Of a DNA stretch of 64,000 nucleotides, positions 41,632-48,927 are shown one piece after another. The notes beneath the pieces were generated by a model. The model worked only from the letters and a program-made list of their open reading frames with translations. It was not told where the DNA came from and ran no database searches. This stretch comes from Luteococcus japonicus (GTDB lineage Bacteria; Actinomycetota; Actinomycetes; Propionibacteriales; Propionibacteriaceae). The stretch is from contig NZ_RKHG01000001.1 in NCBI RefSeq assembly GCF_003752415.1, positions 2,046,001-2,110,000 of the forward strand, in the 5' to 3' direction. The position numbers and the translations under genes were made by a program. Within the stretch, counting starts at the first letter, position 1, and the number at the start of each line of letters is the position of its first letter.

Positions 41632-41694
41632 AGGAGAAGCGGGTTTGCTGCTGCCCATTGCCCGGGCAACAGCAAGCCCGCTCCTGTCGTCCGG
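41632..41694 (-). terminator. Long hairpin between the last precursor and the exporter
   Basis: On the minus strand GGAGCGGGCTTGCTGTTGCCC pairs imperfectly with GCAGCAGCAAACCCGCTTCTCC around a short loop, directly after the lanA4 stop. A partial terminator that lowers expression of exporter and proteases relative to precursors is the likely function. Confidence 0.65.
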
Positions 41695-41701
41695 GGTGCT
41701 G

Positions 41702-41824
41702 TCACCAGCCCAGACAGGTGATGCTGCGGTTGCTCTGATGGCACAGGAAGTAGCTGATGTAGGAGGCCTTCTCGGCCGGCGGGGTGTCGACGTCGGCAGC
41801 TTGGTGGGCCAAGATCTCGTTCAC
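41702..41824 (-). CDS. lanA4: Class III lanthipeptide precursor 4
   Basis: 40 residues from GTG 41824, with GGGGAGG seven bases upstream. Leader MNEILAHQAADVDTP has the class III recognition pattern (ILxxQ). Core contains two ring motifs: SYISYFLC (Ser21-x2-Ser24-x3-Cys28) and SNRSITC (Ser31-x2-Ser34-x2-Cys37), then LGW. The second ring is one residue shorter than in the other three precursors. Expected product: two labionin or lanthionine rings after dehydration by LanKC. Confidence 0.85.
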   Translation of the reverse strand: MNEILAHQAADVDTPPAEKASYISYFLCHQSNRSITCLGW

Positions 41825-41860
41825 GGATTCACCTCCCCGGCACTCGACGGGAGCTGACGG

Positions 41861-41921
41861 AGCGGTCCCCGCGGGGGCCGTTGCTGCACATTGCCCGTGC
41901 AGCACCGACCCCCACGGGTCC
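41861..41921 (-). terminator. Hairpin between precursors 3 and 4
   Basis: TGCTGCAC and GTGCAGCA form an 8-bp stem, extended by imperfect pairing of CGGTCCCCGCGGGGG with the CGACCCCCACGGGTCCG on the far side. Sits between the lanA3 stop and lanA4 start; attenuation or mRNA stability element. Confidence 0.5.
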
Positions 41922-41929
41922 GGTTGGGC

Positions 41930-42055
41930 TCACTTCACCACGCAGAGCGTGATGCTCTGGAAGCTGTTACGGCACAGTGCGACGCTCCAGTTGGAGCGCT
42001 TGTCGTCGGACGGGGCCTCGACCTCGTCGACCTGGTGCTTCAGGACGTTGTTCAT
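41930..42055 (-). CDS. lanA3: Class III lanthipeptide precursor 3
   Basis: 41 residues from ATG 42055 with GGAGG eight bases upstream. Leader MNNVLKHQVDEVEAP, Pro15, then SDDKR. Core has SNWSVALC (Ser21, Ser24, Cys28) and SFQSITLC (Ser31, Ser34, Cys38), ending VVK. Both are Ser-x2-Ser-x3-Cys labionin-type motifs. Closest in spacing to precursor 1. Confidence 0.88.
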   Translation of the reverse strand: MNNVLKHQVDEVEAPSDDKRSNWSVALCRNSFQSITLCVVK

Positions 42056-42103
42056 GGAATTCACCTCCTCGTCGTGGCTCGTGTCCTCCTGGCCGATCAG
42101 CGA

Positions 42104-42229
42104 TCAGCAGAAGATGTGGCTGCGGTTGCTCTGACCGACGCCGCCGCAGAGCAGCCAGCTGTCGTTGGAGCGCTTCTCGTCGGCGGGGGTCTCGACCTCC
42201 GTCGCCTGCATTCCCAGAATGTTCGTCAT
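42104..42229 (-). CDS. lanA2: Class III lanthipeptide precursor 2
   Basis: 41 residues from ATG 42229 with GGAGG eight bases upstream. Leader MTNILGMQATEVETP, Pro15, then ADEKR. Core has SNDSWLLC (Ser21, Ser24, Cys28), a Gly-rich linker GGVGQ, and SNRSHIFC (Ser34, Ser37, Cys41) which ends the peptide with cysteine, as in labyrinthopeptins. The second ring is shifted by three residues compared with precursors 1 and 3. Confidence 0.88.
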   Translation of the reverse strand: MTNILGMQATEVETPADEKRSNDSWLLCGGVGQSNRSHIFC

Positions 42230-42290
42230 CGTGTTCACCTCCTCGGGGGACTGTCGGGTGGGCCGAGCGGCCCGGTCGGGTCGTTGGACG

Positions 42291-42416
42291 TCACTTCTTG
42301 ATGCAGAGCACCACGGAGACGTACGAGTTGCGGCACCAGCGGACACTCACCATCGAGGCCTTCTCCTGCTCGGGGGTCTCGACCTCCGAGGCCTGCATTG
42401 CCAGGACGTTGGTCAT
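42291..42416 (-). CDS. lanA1: Class III lanthipeptide precursor 1
   Basis: 41 residues from ATG 42416, preceded by AAGGGAAGGAGGTGAACGAC. Leader MTNVLAMQASEVETP, Pro15, then EQEKA. Core has SMVSVRWC (Ser21, Ser24, Cys28) and SYVSVVLC (Ser31, Ser34, Cys38), ending IKK. Cationic C-terminus. First precursor after the synthetase, 34 bases downstream, so in the same operon. Confidence 0.88.
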   Translation of the reverse strand: MTNVLAMQASEVETPEQEKASMVSVRWCRNSYVSVVLCIKK

Positions 42417-42450
42417 GTCGTTCACCTCCTTCCCTTCGTTCGTTCGGACA

Positions 42451-45075
42451 TCACGCGAACGCCGGTTCCGGCGTCGCGGGCTCTGTGGTGGTGCGTCCTG
42501 CGTCCGCGGCGCGGGGCAGCCGTTCGGCGCTCGCGCGGGAGACCGGCAGGACGAGGTAGGGCTGGTCGGCACGGTGGGCGTGGAGCGCCAGGGCTACGCC
42601 GGCGGCACCGGTGGCCAGGTCGGAACTGACCCGCAACATCCCCTCACCGATCACGAAGGCCTTCTCGTCGAGCTCGAACAGGCTGGCGCGCACCAGTCCG
42701 ACCTGCCGCTCCACTTCTGCCCGGTGCCCCGGGCCGGCGGCCAGCAGCGAGACCATCGTCCCCGCGCGGCCGTGGTGGAGTGTCGGGTAGACGAAGATGT
42801 CGGAGGAGCAGGTCTCGGCCAAGCCGCTTCGCTGCGCCTCGTCGAGGACCGGTTCTCCGGTGAGGCGCTCGACCAGCTCGGCGACCATCCAGACTCCGGC
42901 CGATCCCCAGTCGAGGTAGGGCATCACGCGCCCGTTGACCGTGTCGGGAACCATGACCTGACCGTTCGCCATGGCGACGCAGGTGGACACATCGCCCATG
43001 ACGTCCTCGCGGGCCCAGTCCAGGTAGCGATCCTCACCGGTGGCCAGGTGCGCCACGACGTCGACCAGGGCAAGGCCCGTGGTGCCGTGGTGCAGGCCTC
43101 GTCGCAGCCCGAGGGAGCGCTGGGCGGAGGCACTGGTGGCAGCGGTCCGGTGGATCCGCTCCAGACAGCCGAGGGCATCGGCGAGGAGCTTCTCGTCACC
43201 GGCCGCGCCTGCCACCTCGATGGCAGCCAGCACGGCCCCCGACTGGCCCTCCGCCAGTTCGAGCCGACGGAGCCCTTGGGCGGTCTCGAGGGCCTGTGCC
43301 GCAGCTCTGGCACCTGCTTCCGGACGGCCGAGTTCCGACAGGGCCAGTGCCAGACCAGCCTGACCGTGCATCAGGTTCGGCTCAGCGCCCACCGGCCAGG
43401 TGCCGGCGACCGTGGTCACGGCCTCGAGAGCCGCCTGGTCCACCGGGTGTCCGGTGCGCTGCTGGGCCAGCAGAACACCGGCCCGGCCATGCGCGAGGCC
43501 GTGCACCGCGACCGGATCCTCCGGGTGAGGATCGCCCGGGTAGGAACCGTCGGTACCGAAGTCGCGAGACCAGTCGACGCCGGCCATCAGGGCCTCGACG
43601 AGGTCCGACAGCTGCGGACCGCCCGGCTGGTGGTGCAGCTGTACGTCGCTCGCGAGCACCGAACGGGTGCCGGCCGGGTAGCGGGCCTCGACCTCGGCGA
43701 GCAGGGCGTCGACCTCAGGGCCGTAGGCCTCGGCCACCATGTGTCGGCAGCTCGTCCAGAAGTCCGGTGAGACGGCCTCCGCTTCCCAGTCGGAGTAGAA
43801 GCACAGCATCAGGGCCCTCGCGATGGCGAACCAGTCGGCAGCCCGGGCATCGACACTGGTCTCGGCGCAGTACTCGAAGACCCGGAAGCCGATCTCCCGC
43901 GGCTGGTCCAGACGCTGCGCATCCTCCAGGTCGACGACGGTGACGGCGAGGTCGGGGCCCACCAGGACGTTGCCGGCGTGCACGTCGCCGAGAGCCCAGC
44001 CACGGTCATGGATCGACTGCACGATGTCGACCAGTTGCCGTCCGATGCGGGCCACCTGACGCGCGTACTGCTCGGGCTGCTCCTGCTGGAGCCCGATGCC
44101 GGCCACCACCCAGGAGGTGAGCGTGGTGCCCTCGACGTAGTCGAGCTCCAGGTAACTGTGCTCCCAGGCGGTGAACTGTCCCCGCAGGCGCTGCACGCCC
44201 GGCAGTCCGGCGAGCTGTTCGAGCACGTGCTGCTCGGTGCGCTGGCGGGTCAGGGCGCAGCGGCCACGGCCGTCGAGGCCGGCGTGGGGCCTCGCCTCGC
44301 GCAGCACGCGCTGTTGCCCGTCGGGCAGGGTGGCCCGGTAGACGCCGCCGGCGTTGCTGAAGTGCAGCGGTGTGATGGCGGTGAACTCGTCCAGGCGCGA
44401 GGCCACCTTGCCCTCTGCGGCCTCCATGGCCGTGCGGACCACCTCGGGCACCTGGACGCCGTCCGGCACGTGGAAGCGGGGCTGGCGCTGGTCAGGCTCG
44501 AGCCCGCAGAGGTCCACGCGGGTGATGCTCGCGACGCGCTCGTCCTCGGCACCCGGGACGTCCAGGGCCAGGAAGGCGCCGTAGCGAACGAAGACCGGTG
44601 CCCGGCCGATGCGCAGGTCGGAGAGGATGTACGGCCCCTGGCGCCCGTCGAGGGTGACGGTGAGGCGTGCCAGCAAGTCGGTCAGGTCGGCGTCGTCGAC
44701 CGGGTAGATCGTGATGAACTTGCCCGAGCTGCCCCGGTGGGCCTGCTTGCTGCTGGAGTCGATGAGCACGGCCAGCGTGGGGAGGAACTTGAACGCAGTT
44801 CCGCGCTCCACGCAGATGGCGGTGACATCGGCCAGCGTCGCGGCGGCCTCCTCCGGGGTGGTGGAGATGTGGATCTTCCAGCCCTGGAGCCGCGGCTCCC
44901 AGTCGCGGGGGGTCCAGCTCTCCCAGCCGCCGAAGCGGTGGAGGAGCCACCCGGCCGGCAGCTCGTTGGTCTGCACCGGGGCGTCACCGCCGGCGACGAA
45001 GACCTCGTTGGGCTGGGCGGCGTAGTACGGAGAATTTTTTGCCGTCGTCATGTAGTGCTGGGCCTGGATGGGCAT
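42451..45075 (-). CDS. lanKC: Class III lanthipeptide synthetase LanKC
   Basis: 874 residues with the three-module order of class III enzymes. Lyase domain (1-210): YYAAQPNEV, LQGWKIHISTTPEEAAATL, GTAFKFLP, SSGKFITIYP with the lysines that act in phosphate elimination. Kinase domain (about 235-480): LREARPHAG, catalytic loop LGDVHAGNVLV (Asp364, Asn369) and VDLEDA (metal-binding Asp). Cyclase-like domain (about 520-845): VHGLAHGRAGVLLA, LMHGQAGLALALS, LHHGTTGLALVD, LDWGSAGVWM and LHHGRAGTMVSL; the Cys-Cys-His zinc ligands of LanC/LanL are not present (LDWG in place of WCxG, HHG in place of CHG), which places it in class III rather than IV. ATG 45075 follows AAAGGAGGAGAA. Confidence 0.93.
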   Translation of the reverse strand: MPIQAQHYMTTAKNSPYYAAQPNEVFVAGGDAPVQTNELPAGWLLHRFGGWESWTPRDWEPRLQGWKIHISTTPEEAAATLADVTAICVERGTAFKFLPTLAVLIDSSSKQAHRGSSGKFITIYPVDDADLTDLLARLTVTLDGRQGPYILSDLRIGRAPVFVRYGAFLALDVPGAEDERVASITRVDLCGLEPDQRQPRFHVPDGVQVPEVVRTAMEAAEGKVASRLDEFTAITPLHFSNAGGVYRATLPDGQQRVLREARPHAGLDGRGRCALTRQRTEQHVLEQLAGLPGVQRLRGQFTAWEHSYLELDYVEGTTLTSWVVAGIGLQQEQPEQYARQVARIGRQLVDIVQSIHDRGWALGDVHAGNVLVGPDLAVTVVDLEDAQRLDQPREIGFRVFEYCAETSVDARAADWFAIARALMLCFYSDWEAEAVSPDFWTSCRHMVAEAYGPEVDALLAEVEARYPAGTRSVLASDVQLHHQPGGPQLSDLVEALMAGVDWSRDFGTDGSYPGDPHPEDPVAVHGLAHGRAGVLLAQQRTGHPVDQAALEAVTTVAGTWPVGAEPNLMHGQAGLALALSELGRPEAGARAAAQALETAQGLRRLELAEGQSGAVLAAIEVAGAAGDEKLLADALGCLERIHRTAATSASAQRSLGLRRGLHHGTTGLALVDVVAHLATGEDRYLDWAREDVMGDVSTCVAMANGQVMVPDTVNGRVMPYLDWGSAGVWMVAELVERLTGEPVLDEAQRSGLAETCSSDIFVYPTLHHGRAGTMVSLLAAGPGHRAEVERQVGLVRASLFELDEKAFVIGEGMLRVSSDLATGAAGVALALHAHRADQPYLVLPVSRASAERLPRAADAGRTTTEPATPEPAFA

Positions 45076-45367
45076 TTCTCCTCCTTTCCGAAAAGTTGAG
45101 CCGTGCCCCGAAGGTTTGTCGGACCTGCCCTCCGAACGCCCGGAAGTGGGCAGCAGCACGGCCGATGAGCCAGTCAGTATCTGGTTCCCGGCCGCAGCTG
45201 CCGCTCCTGTCCGTGCCATACCCCCGTCCAGACCGGTGGGCAAGGGCTCGTGCGCCTTCCTGATGGGCGAGCACTCACAGGGACGCGACCTGCGCGAGGG
45301 GAGGGAATTCCCGAAGACATCGCCCCCCCAGAACAGGGGCGAACCGATTCGCCTCCAAGGCATCGCA
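45076..45367 (-). promoter_or_regulatory. Promoter region of the lanthipeptide operon
   Basis: About 290 bases with no convincing gene between the synthetase start and the terminator of the upstream ABC permease. It must hold the operon promoter; no motif could be assigned with confidence. Confidence 0.45.
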
Positions 45368-45406
45368 AAGGGTCCGGGAACATCTGGACGATGGTCCCGG
45401 ACCCTT
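45368..45406 (-). terminator. Terminator of the FtsX-type permease gene
   Basis: AAGGGTCCGGGA / TCCCGGACCCTT, perfect 12-bp stem with a 15-base loop, about 80 bases past the permease stop. Confidence 0.75.
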
Positions 45407-45486
45407 GGTCAGCAGATTTCCGCGCCAGCCGCAGTGCGACGACAAGGCAGTCGCCACGGTGAAAGAGGATTCAGCGACGCATGGCA

Positions 45487-46896
45487 TCAGTCGGCGATCA
45501 GCCGGGCCACGACCTGGGGCTCACTGCGTCGCAGCGCGCCCAGGGTGGGCAGCACCGTGCCGACGATGTCGACCAGCAGGCAGACCCCGATCGCGGCCAC
45601 TGCGACGAACCAGTTGTGCGGGAATGCGGTGACCATTCCGGCTGCATGGAGCCCGGCGGCAAGGAACCCCATGCTGGCGACCACCATCGTCAGACCCATC
45701 AGCGAGCCGGTGACGGTGATGATGACCGCTTCCAGCAGGGGCAGCAAGACCCGCTGGCTCGGTGTCGCTCCAACGACGCCCACCAGCGCCAGTTCCGCGT
45801 CACGCTGCCGCGACATCATGACCAGTGAACCCACGGCACCGCACAGTGCGATGAACAGGGGAAGACCCAGCCACATGAAGCTGGTGGCCATGCCGATGGC
45901 GGAAAGCTGGATGTCGAAGCCGTTCGCCGTGAGGCTGGACTGGAGGATGTCGCCAGAGGCCAGGCCACCGATCAGCAGGCCCACGGTCAGCATGACGGGC
46001 ACGACGGTCTTCGAGAGCCTGGCCCCGCGCACGCTGCAGTTCCTGCGCGCCAAGTACCAGACGGCGTTCTTCGACGGGACCAGGGCCGTCCAGGCGTGGG
46101 TGAGCGGGCCCACGAGGATGGGGGCCAGTGCAGCGAGCAGGACGCCCACGAGAAGAAGCATGGCAGAGCTCAACTGGAAGAAGTTGCTCACGGTCTCCTT
46201 GCCGCTCATCCGGGCGATGGAACCGATGGCCCCCCACTCACCGGTGAGGACGAGCACGCACAGCGCGACCAGCAGCCACCGCCCCACGCCCATACGGCGC
46301 TCCCCGTCGGCCTGCGACTGGCGCAGCGCCTCGACCGGGTCGATGCGGCTGGCGCGGCGGGCCTGGCGGAGCCCGCCCACCAGAGCGGCGAGGATGGCCA
46401 ACCCACCAGCGGCGAGGATCACCAAGGGGTCCGGATCGAACTTCGGGATCGGCAACCAGACCTGGTCGCTGCGCTCGTAGGCCATGAAGCGCAGCGTCGC
46501 CGGGAGGGCTGCCACGGCGAGCGCGGCGCCCACGAGGCACGAGAACACGCTCACCAGCGCGAGCTGGGAACCGACGCTGACCACCACCTGTGCGGGGGTG
46601 GCCCCCGCTAGGGCCAGCCGAGCGAGCGCCCCTCGGCGGGAATCCACCACCAAGGAGGTCGACGCGTCGATCACCATCATCCCGACCACAAGGCCGAAGA
46701 CGAGGTTCATCGCGGGGTTCCAGATGTAGGCCGCCGAGTTGATGATCGGCAGCTTCTCGTCGATGACGCAACGGATGCCCGCCTTGAGCGCCAGCGACGA
46801 CAGGATCAGCACGAAGTTGGCACCGATGAAACCGATGCTGACGCCGAGCCAGGCCGTCCAGCTGGAGCGGATCTCCGCCCAGTGCACCTTGCACAT
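45487..46896 (-). CDS. ABC transporter permease, FtsX/MacB type
   Basis: 469 residues with two FtsX-like halves: spans near 17-38, 60-80 and 105-130 followed by the conserved RRASRIDPVEALRQ, and a second block starting GARLSKTVVPVMLTVGLLIG with GSLVMMSRQRDAELALVGVV and GATPSQRVLLPLLEA. ATG 46896 overlaps the ATPase stop by one base. Probably a self-protection or second export system for the lanthipeptides; the FtsX-type architecture fits peptide-handling exporters. Substrate not visible. Confidence 0.86.
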   Translation of the reverse strand: MCKVHWAEIRSSWTAWLGVSIGFIGANFVLILSSLALKAGIRCVIDEKLPIINSAAYIWNPAMNLVFGLVVGMMVIDASTSLVVDSRRGALARLALAGATPAQVVVSVGSQLALVSVFSCLVGAALAVAALPATLRFMAYERSDQVWLPIPKFDPDPLVILAAGGLAILAALVGGLRQARRASRIDPVEALRQSQADGERRMGVGRWLLVALCVLVLTGEWGAIGSIARMSGKETVSNFFQLSSAMLLLVGVLLAALAPILVGPLTHAWTALVPSKNAVWYLARRNCSVRGARLSKTVVPVMLTVGLLIGGLASGDILQSSLTANGFDIQLSAIGMATSFMWLGLPLFIALCGAVGSLVMMSRQRDAELALVGVVGATPSQRVLLPLLEAVIITVTGSLMGLTMVVASMGFLAAGLHAAGMVTAFPHNWFVAVAAIGVCLLVDIVGTVLPTLGALRRSEPQVVARLIAD

Positions 46897-47675
46897 CAGC
46901 GCTCACCCCGACGGGACGTGATCCCGGCCAGCGCGCGGGCCACCTGCTCGGTGGAGGTGGGACGCAGCTCGTCGACCAGCAGGCCGTCGCGCATGAACAG
47001 GATCCTGTCGCAGCTGGCGGCCACCGTCGGGTCGTGGGTGACGACCACGACGCAGGCGTCGTCGCGGTGGGCGAGCCGGCCGAGGTGGCCCAGCACGAGC
47101 TCGCTGCTGCGGGAGTCGAGGGCGCCGGTGGGCTCGTCGGCGAAGATGGTGCTCGGCTGCTGGGCCAGCACCCGGGCCAGAGCGACGCGCTGCTGCTCGC
47201 CACCGGACATCGACGGGGGCCGGGCATCGCGACGGTGGGCGAGCCCCACGCTCTCGAGCACGCCCTCGACCACCGCCACGTCGGCCTTCTCGTGCCGCAG
47301 CAGGTGAGGCAGGCAGACGTTCTCGAAGGCGGTCAGCGTCGGCACCAGGTTGTAGGCCTGGAAGACGAATCCCACCTCGCCGCGCCGCATGCGGGCTAGG
47401 TCGGCACGCGAGCACTCGGCCAGGTTGCGGCCGTTGACGACCACCTCACCGGCGTCCGGACGCTCCAGCCCGGCGAGGCAGTAAAGGAGGGTGGACTTGC
47501 CGGAGCCGGAGGCGCCCATGACGGCCACCATTTCTCCGGGACGTGCTTCGAGGGACACCCCGTGCAGCACCGGCACCTGGGTACCGCCGGTGGTGAAGGT
47601 CTTCGTGATGTCTCGGGCAGCCACCGCGGGCTGGCCGGTCAGGGTGGGAGCAGGCTGCTCCGGCGTCGCGGTCAT
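46896..47675 (-). CDS. ABC transporter ATP-binding protein, MacB/LolD type
   Basis: 259 residues. Walker A VMGASGSGKSTLLYCLAGL, Q-loop VGFVFQAYNLVPTLTAFENV typical of MacB/LolD ATPases, signature SMSGGEQQRVALARVL, Walker B TIFADEPTGALDSRSSELVL, H-loop VVVTHDPTVAASCDR. Start ATG 47675 after AAGGAGACCCG. Pairs with the adjacent permease. Confidence 0.92.
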   Translation of the reverse strand: MTATPEQPAPTLTGQPAVAARDITKTFTTGGTQVPVLHGVSLEARPGEMVAVMGASGSGKSTLLYCLAGLERPDAGEVVVNGRNLAECSRADLARMRRGEVGFVFQAYNLVPTLTAFENVCLPHLLRHEKADVAVVEGVLESVGLAHRRDARPPSMSGGEQQRVALARVLAQQPSTIFADEPTGALDSRSSELVLGHLGRLAHRDDACVVVVTHDPTVAASCDRILFMRDGLLVDELRPTSTEQVARALAGITSRRGER

Positions 47676-47824
47676 CGGGTCTCCTTCGCCGGCGCGCCGG
47701 GGACCGGTGTCCCCGACCAGCGGGCCGGTCATGACCCAGCACAGACGACCGGGTCACCGCGGCGCCACCACGGGCGACGCATCATGACCGAAAGTTTGGA
47801 TCTCGTGCCGCTTGGTTGCCCGCG

Positions 47825-48505
47825 TCAGGCATCGAGGGGGACGCTTTCGAGGTCGACCAGGCCCAGCTGCAGCGCCTTGACCAGGATGCTGGTACGCGAG
47901 CGGACCCCCAGCTTGCGGCCGATGGCGAGCAGCGTCTGCTTGACCGAGCTGTCGGAGACGTACATGGCGGCCCCGATCTCCTGGTTGCTCATGCCGCGCG
48001 CCAGCAGTCCCAAGACCTCCAGCTCGCGGGACTTCAACTGAACGGCGGCCTCCTTCGGTGCCGGGCGGGCAGCGTGACGATCGACCATGGCCGCCACCAT
48101 GTCCTTGCGCACCGAGGGCGACAGGGGCATGTCACCGGCCATCGCCTGATGTAGGCCGGAGACCAGGCCGGGACCACCGACGTCCTTGAGGAGGTAACCG
48201 GCAGCCCCCGCGGAGAGCGCCGCCAGCACCTGGTCGAGCGGGTCGAAGGAGGTCATGATCACGATGCAGGCACCCGGGTGCTGGGCGATGATCTCGCGGG
48301 TCGCCGCCACCCCGTCCATCACCGGCATCTGCAGGTCCATCAGCAGCACGTCCGGCTGGTGGCGGTCGTAGAGGTCGACGCCCTCGCTGCCGTCACGGCC
48401 CTCGGCGCAGACCTCGAACTCTTCCTGGGCGGCGAAGAAGCGGCGATAGGTGGACCTCACGAGGACGTCGTCGTCGACGATGAGCAGCGAGTGGGATGCC
48501 TTCAC
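47825..48505 (-). CDS. Response regulator of the lanthipeptide locus, LuxR/NarL family
   Basis: 226 residues. Receiver LLIVDDDVLVRSTYRRFF, phosphoaspartate in VLLMDLQMPVMDG, T in VIMTSFDPLDQ, K in YLLKDVGGPG; LuxR domain LKSRELEVLGLLARGMSNQE and VSDSSVKQTLLAIGRKLGV. GTG 48505 has a weak ribosome site. Transcribed toward the ABC pair and divergent from the small secreted peptide and kinase, with which it likely forms a quorum- or stress-sensing circuit. Confidence 0.9.
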   Translation of the reverse strand: MKASHSLLIVDDDVLVRSTYRRFFAAQEEFEVCAEGRDGSEGVDLYDRHQPDVLLMDLQMPVMDGVAATREIIAQHPGACIVIMTSFDPLDQVLAALSAGAAGYLLKDVGGPGLVSGLHQAMAGDMPLSPSVRKDMVAAMVDRHAARPAPKEAAVQLKSRELEVLGLLARGMSNQEIGAAMYVSDSSVKQTLLAIGRKLGVRSRTSILVKALQLGLVDLESVPLDA

Positions 48506-48570
48506 TCTGTAGACGGTAACAGTCGTTCGGAATCATCGAAATACCCGAAAGTGAACCTTGATTGACCAAA

Positions 48571-48587
48571 CGCTGGGTTACCCAGCG
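48571..48587. promoter_or_regulatory. Perfect palindrome, candidate operator
   Basis: CGCTGGGT-T-ACCCAGCG, a perfect 17-base palindrome centred between the divergent response-regulator (start 48505) and secreted-peptide (start 48653) genes. A binding site for the response regulator is the simplest reading; a leader hairpin is the alternative. Confidence 0.6.
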
Positions 48588-48652
48588 CTTCGAGGGCAGA
48601 AATGATGGCAGTGGCCGCAGGCCTTCCACCCCTACCCACAAGAGTCCCCGTC

Positions 48653-48850
48653 ATGAAGCACCTCGCCGTCTCCCTCGCCACCGTCGCCACCCTCGCCCTG
48701 TCGATGGGCGTCTCGACCCCCGCCCACGCCGCCCCTGCCACCAATCCCGGTCACGCGGCGACCAGCCAGTTGCTCGACAGCGAGACCACGACGTCGAGCG
48801 CCTCGGCATCCATCTGGCGCCCCTGCACGCTGATCAAGCGTTGCCGCTGA
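48653..48850 (+). CDS. Small secreted peptide with C-terminal Cys pair
   Basis: 65 residues. Clear Sec signal peptide (MKHLAVSLATVATLALSMGV, cleavage at AHA-AP) and a mature part of about 39 residues: a Ser/Thr-rich segment (SETTTSSASAS) and the tail IWRPCTLIKRCR, where two cysteines could form a disulfide loop. No family recognised. It sits between the response regulator and sensor kinase of the lanthipeptide locus, 77 bases upstream of the kinase, so an exported signal or an accessory immunity peptide is possible. Not a lanthipeptide precursor by leader type. Confidence 0.7.
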   Translation: MKHLAVSLATVATLALSMGVSTPAHAAPATNPGHAATSQLLDSETTTSSASASIWRPCTLIKRCR

Positions 48851-48927
48851 TCCCACCCCCGCACGCTGGACCGGTCCGGCGACCCCCGCCTGATAGCTTC
48901 GCGATGAAGGCACCCCGGAGGGCAGAG

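Noticed and set aside
42451-45075. Class IV (LanL) synthetase instead of class III
   Set aside because: The cyclase domain lacks the Cys-Cys-His zinc ligands that class IV enzymes keep, and precursors have S-x2-S-x3-C labionin motifs and a class III leader pattern.
48653-48850. Fifth lanthipeptide precursor
   Set aside because: It has a Sec signal peptide rather than a class III leader, and no S-x2-S-x3-C motif.
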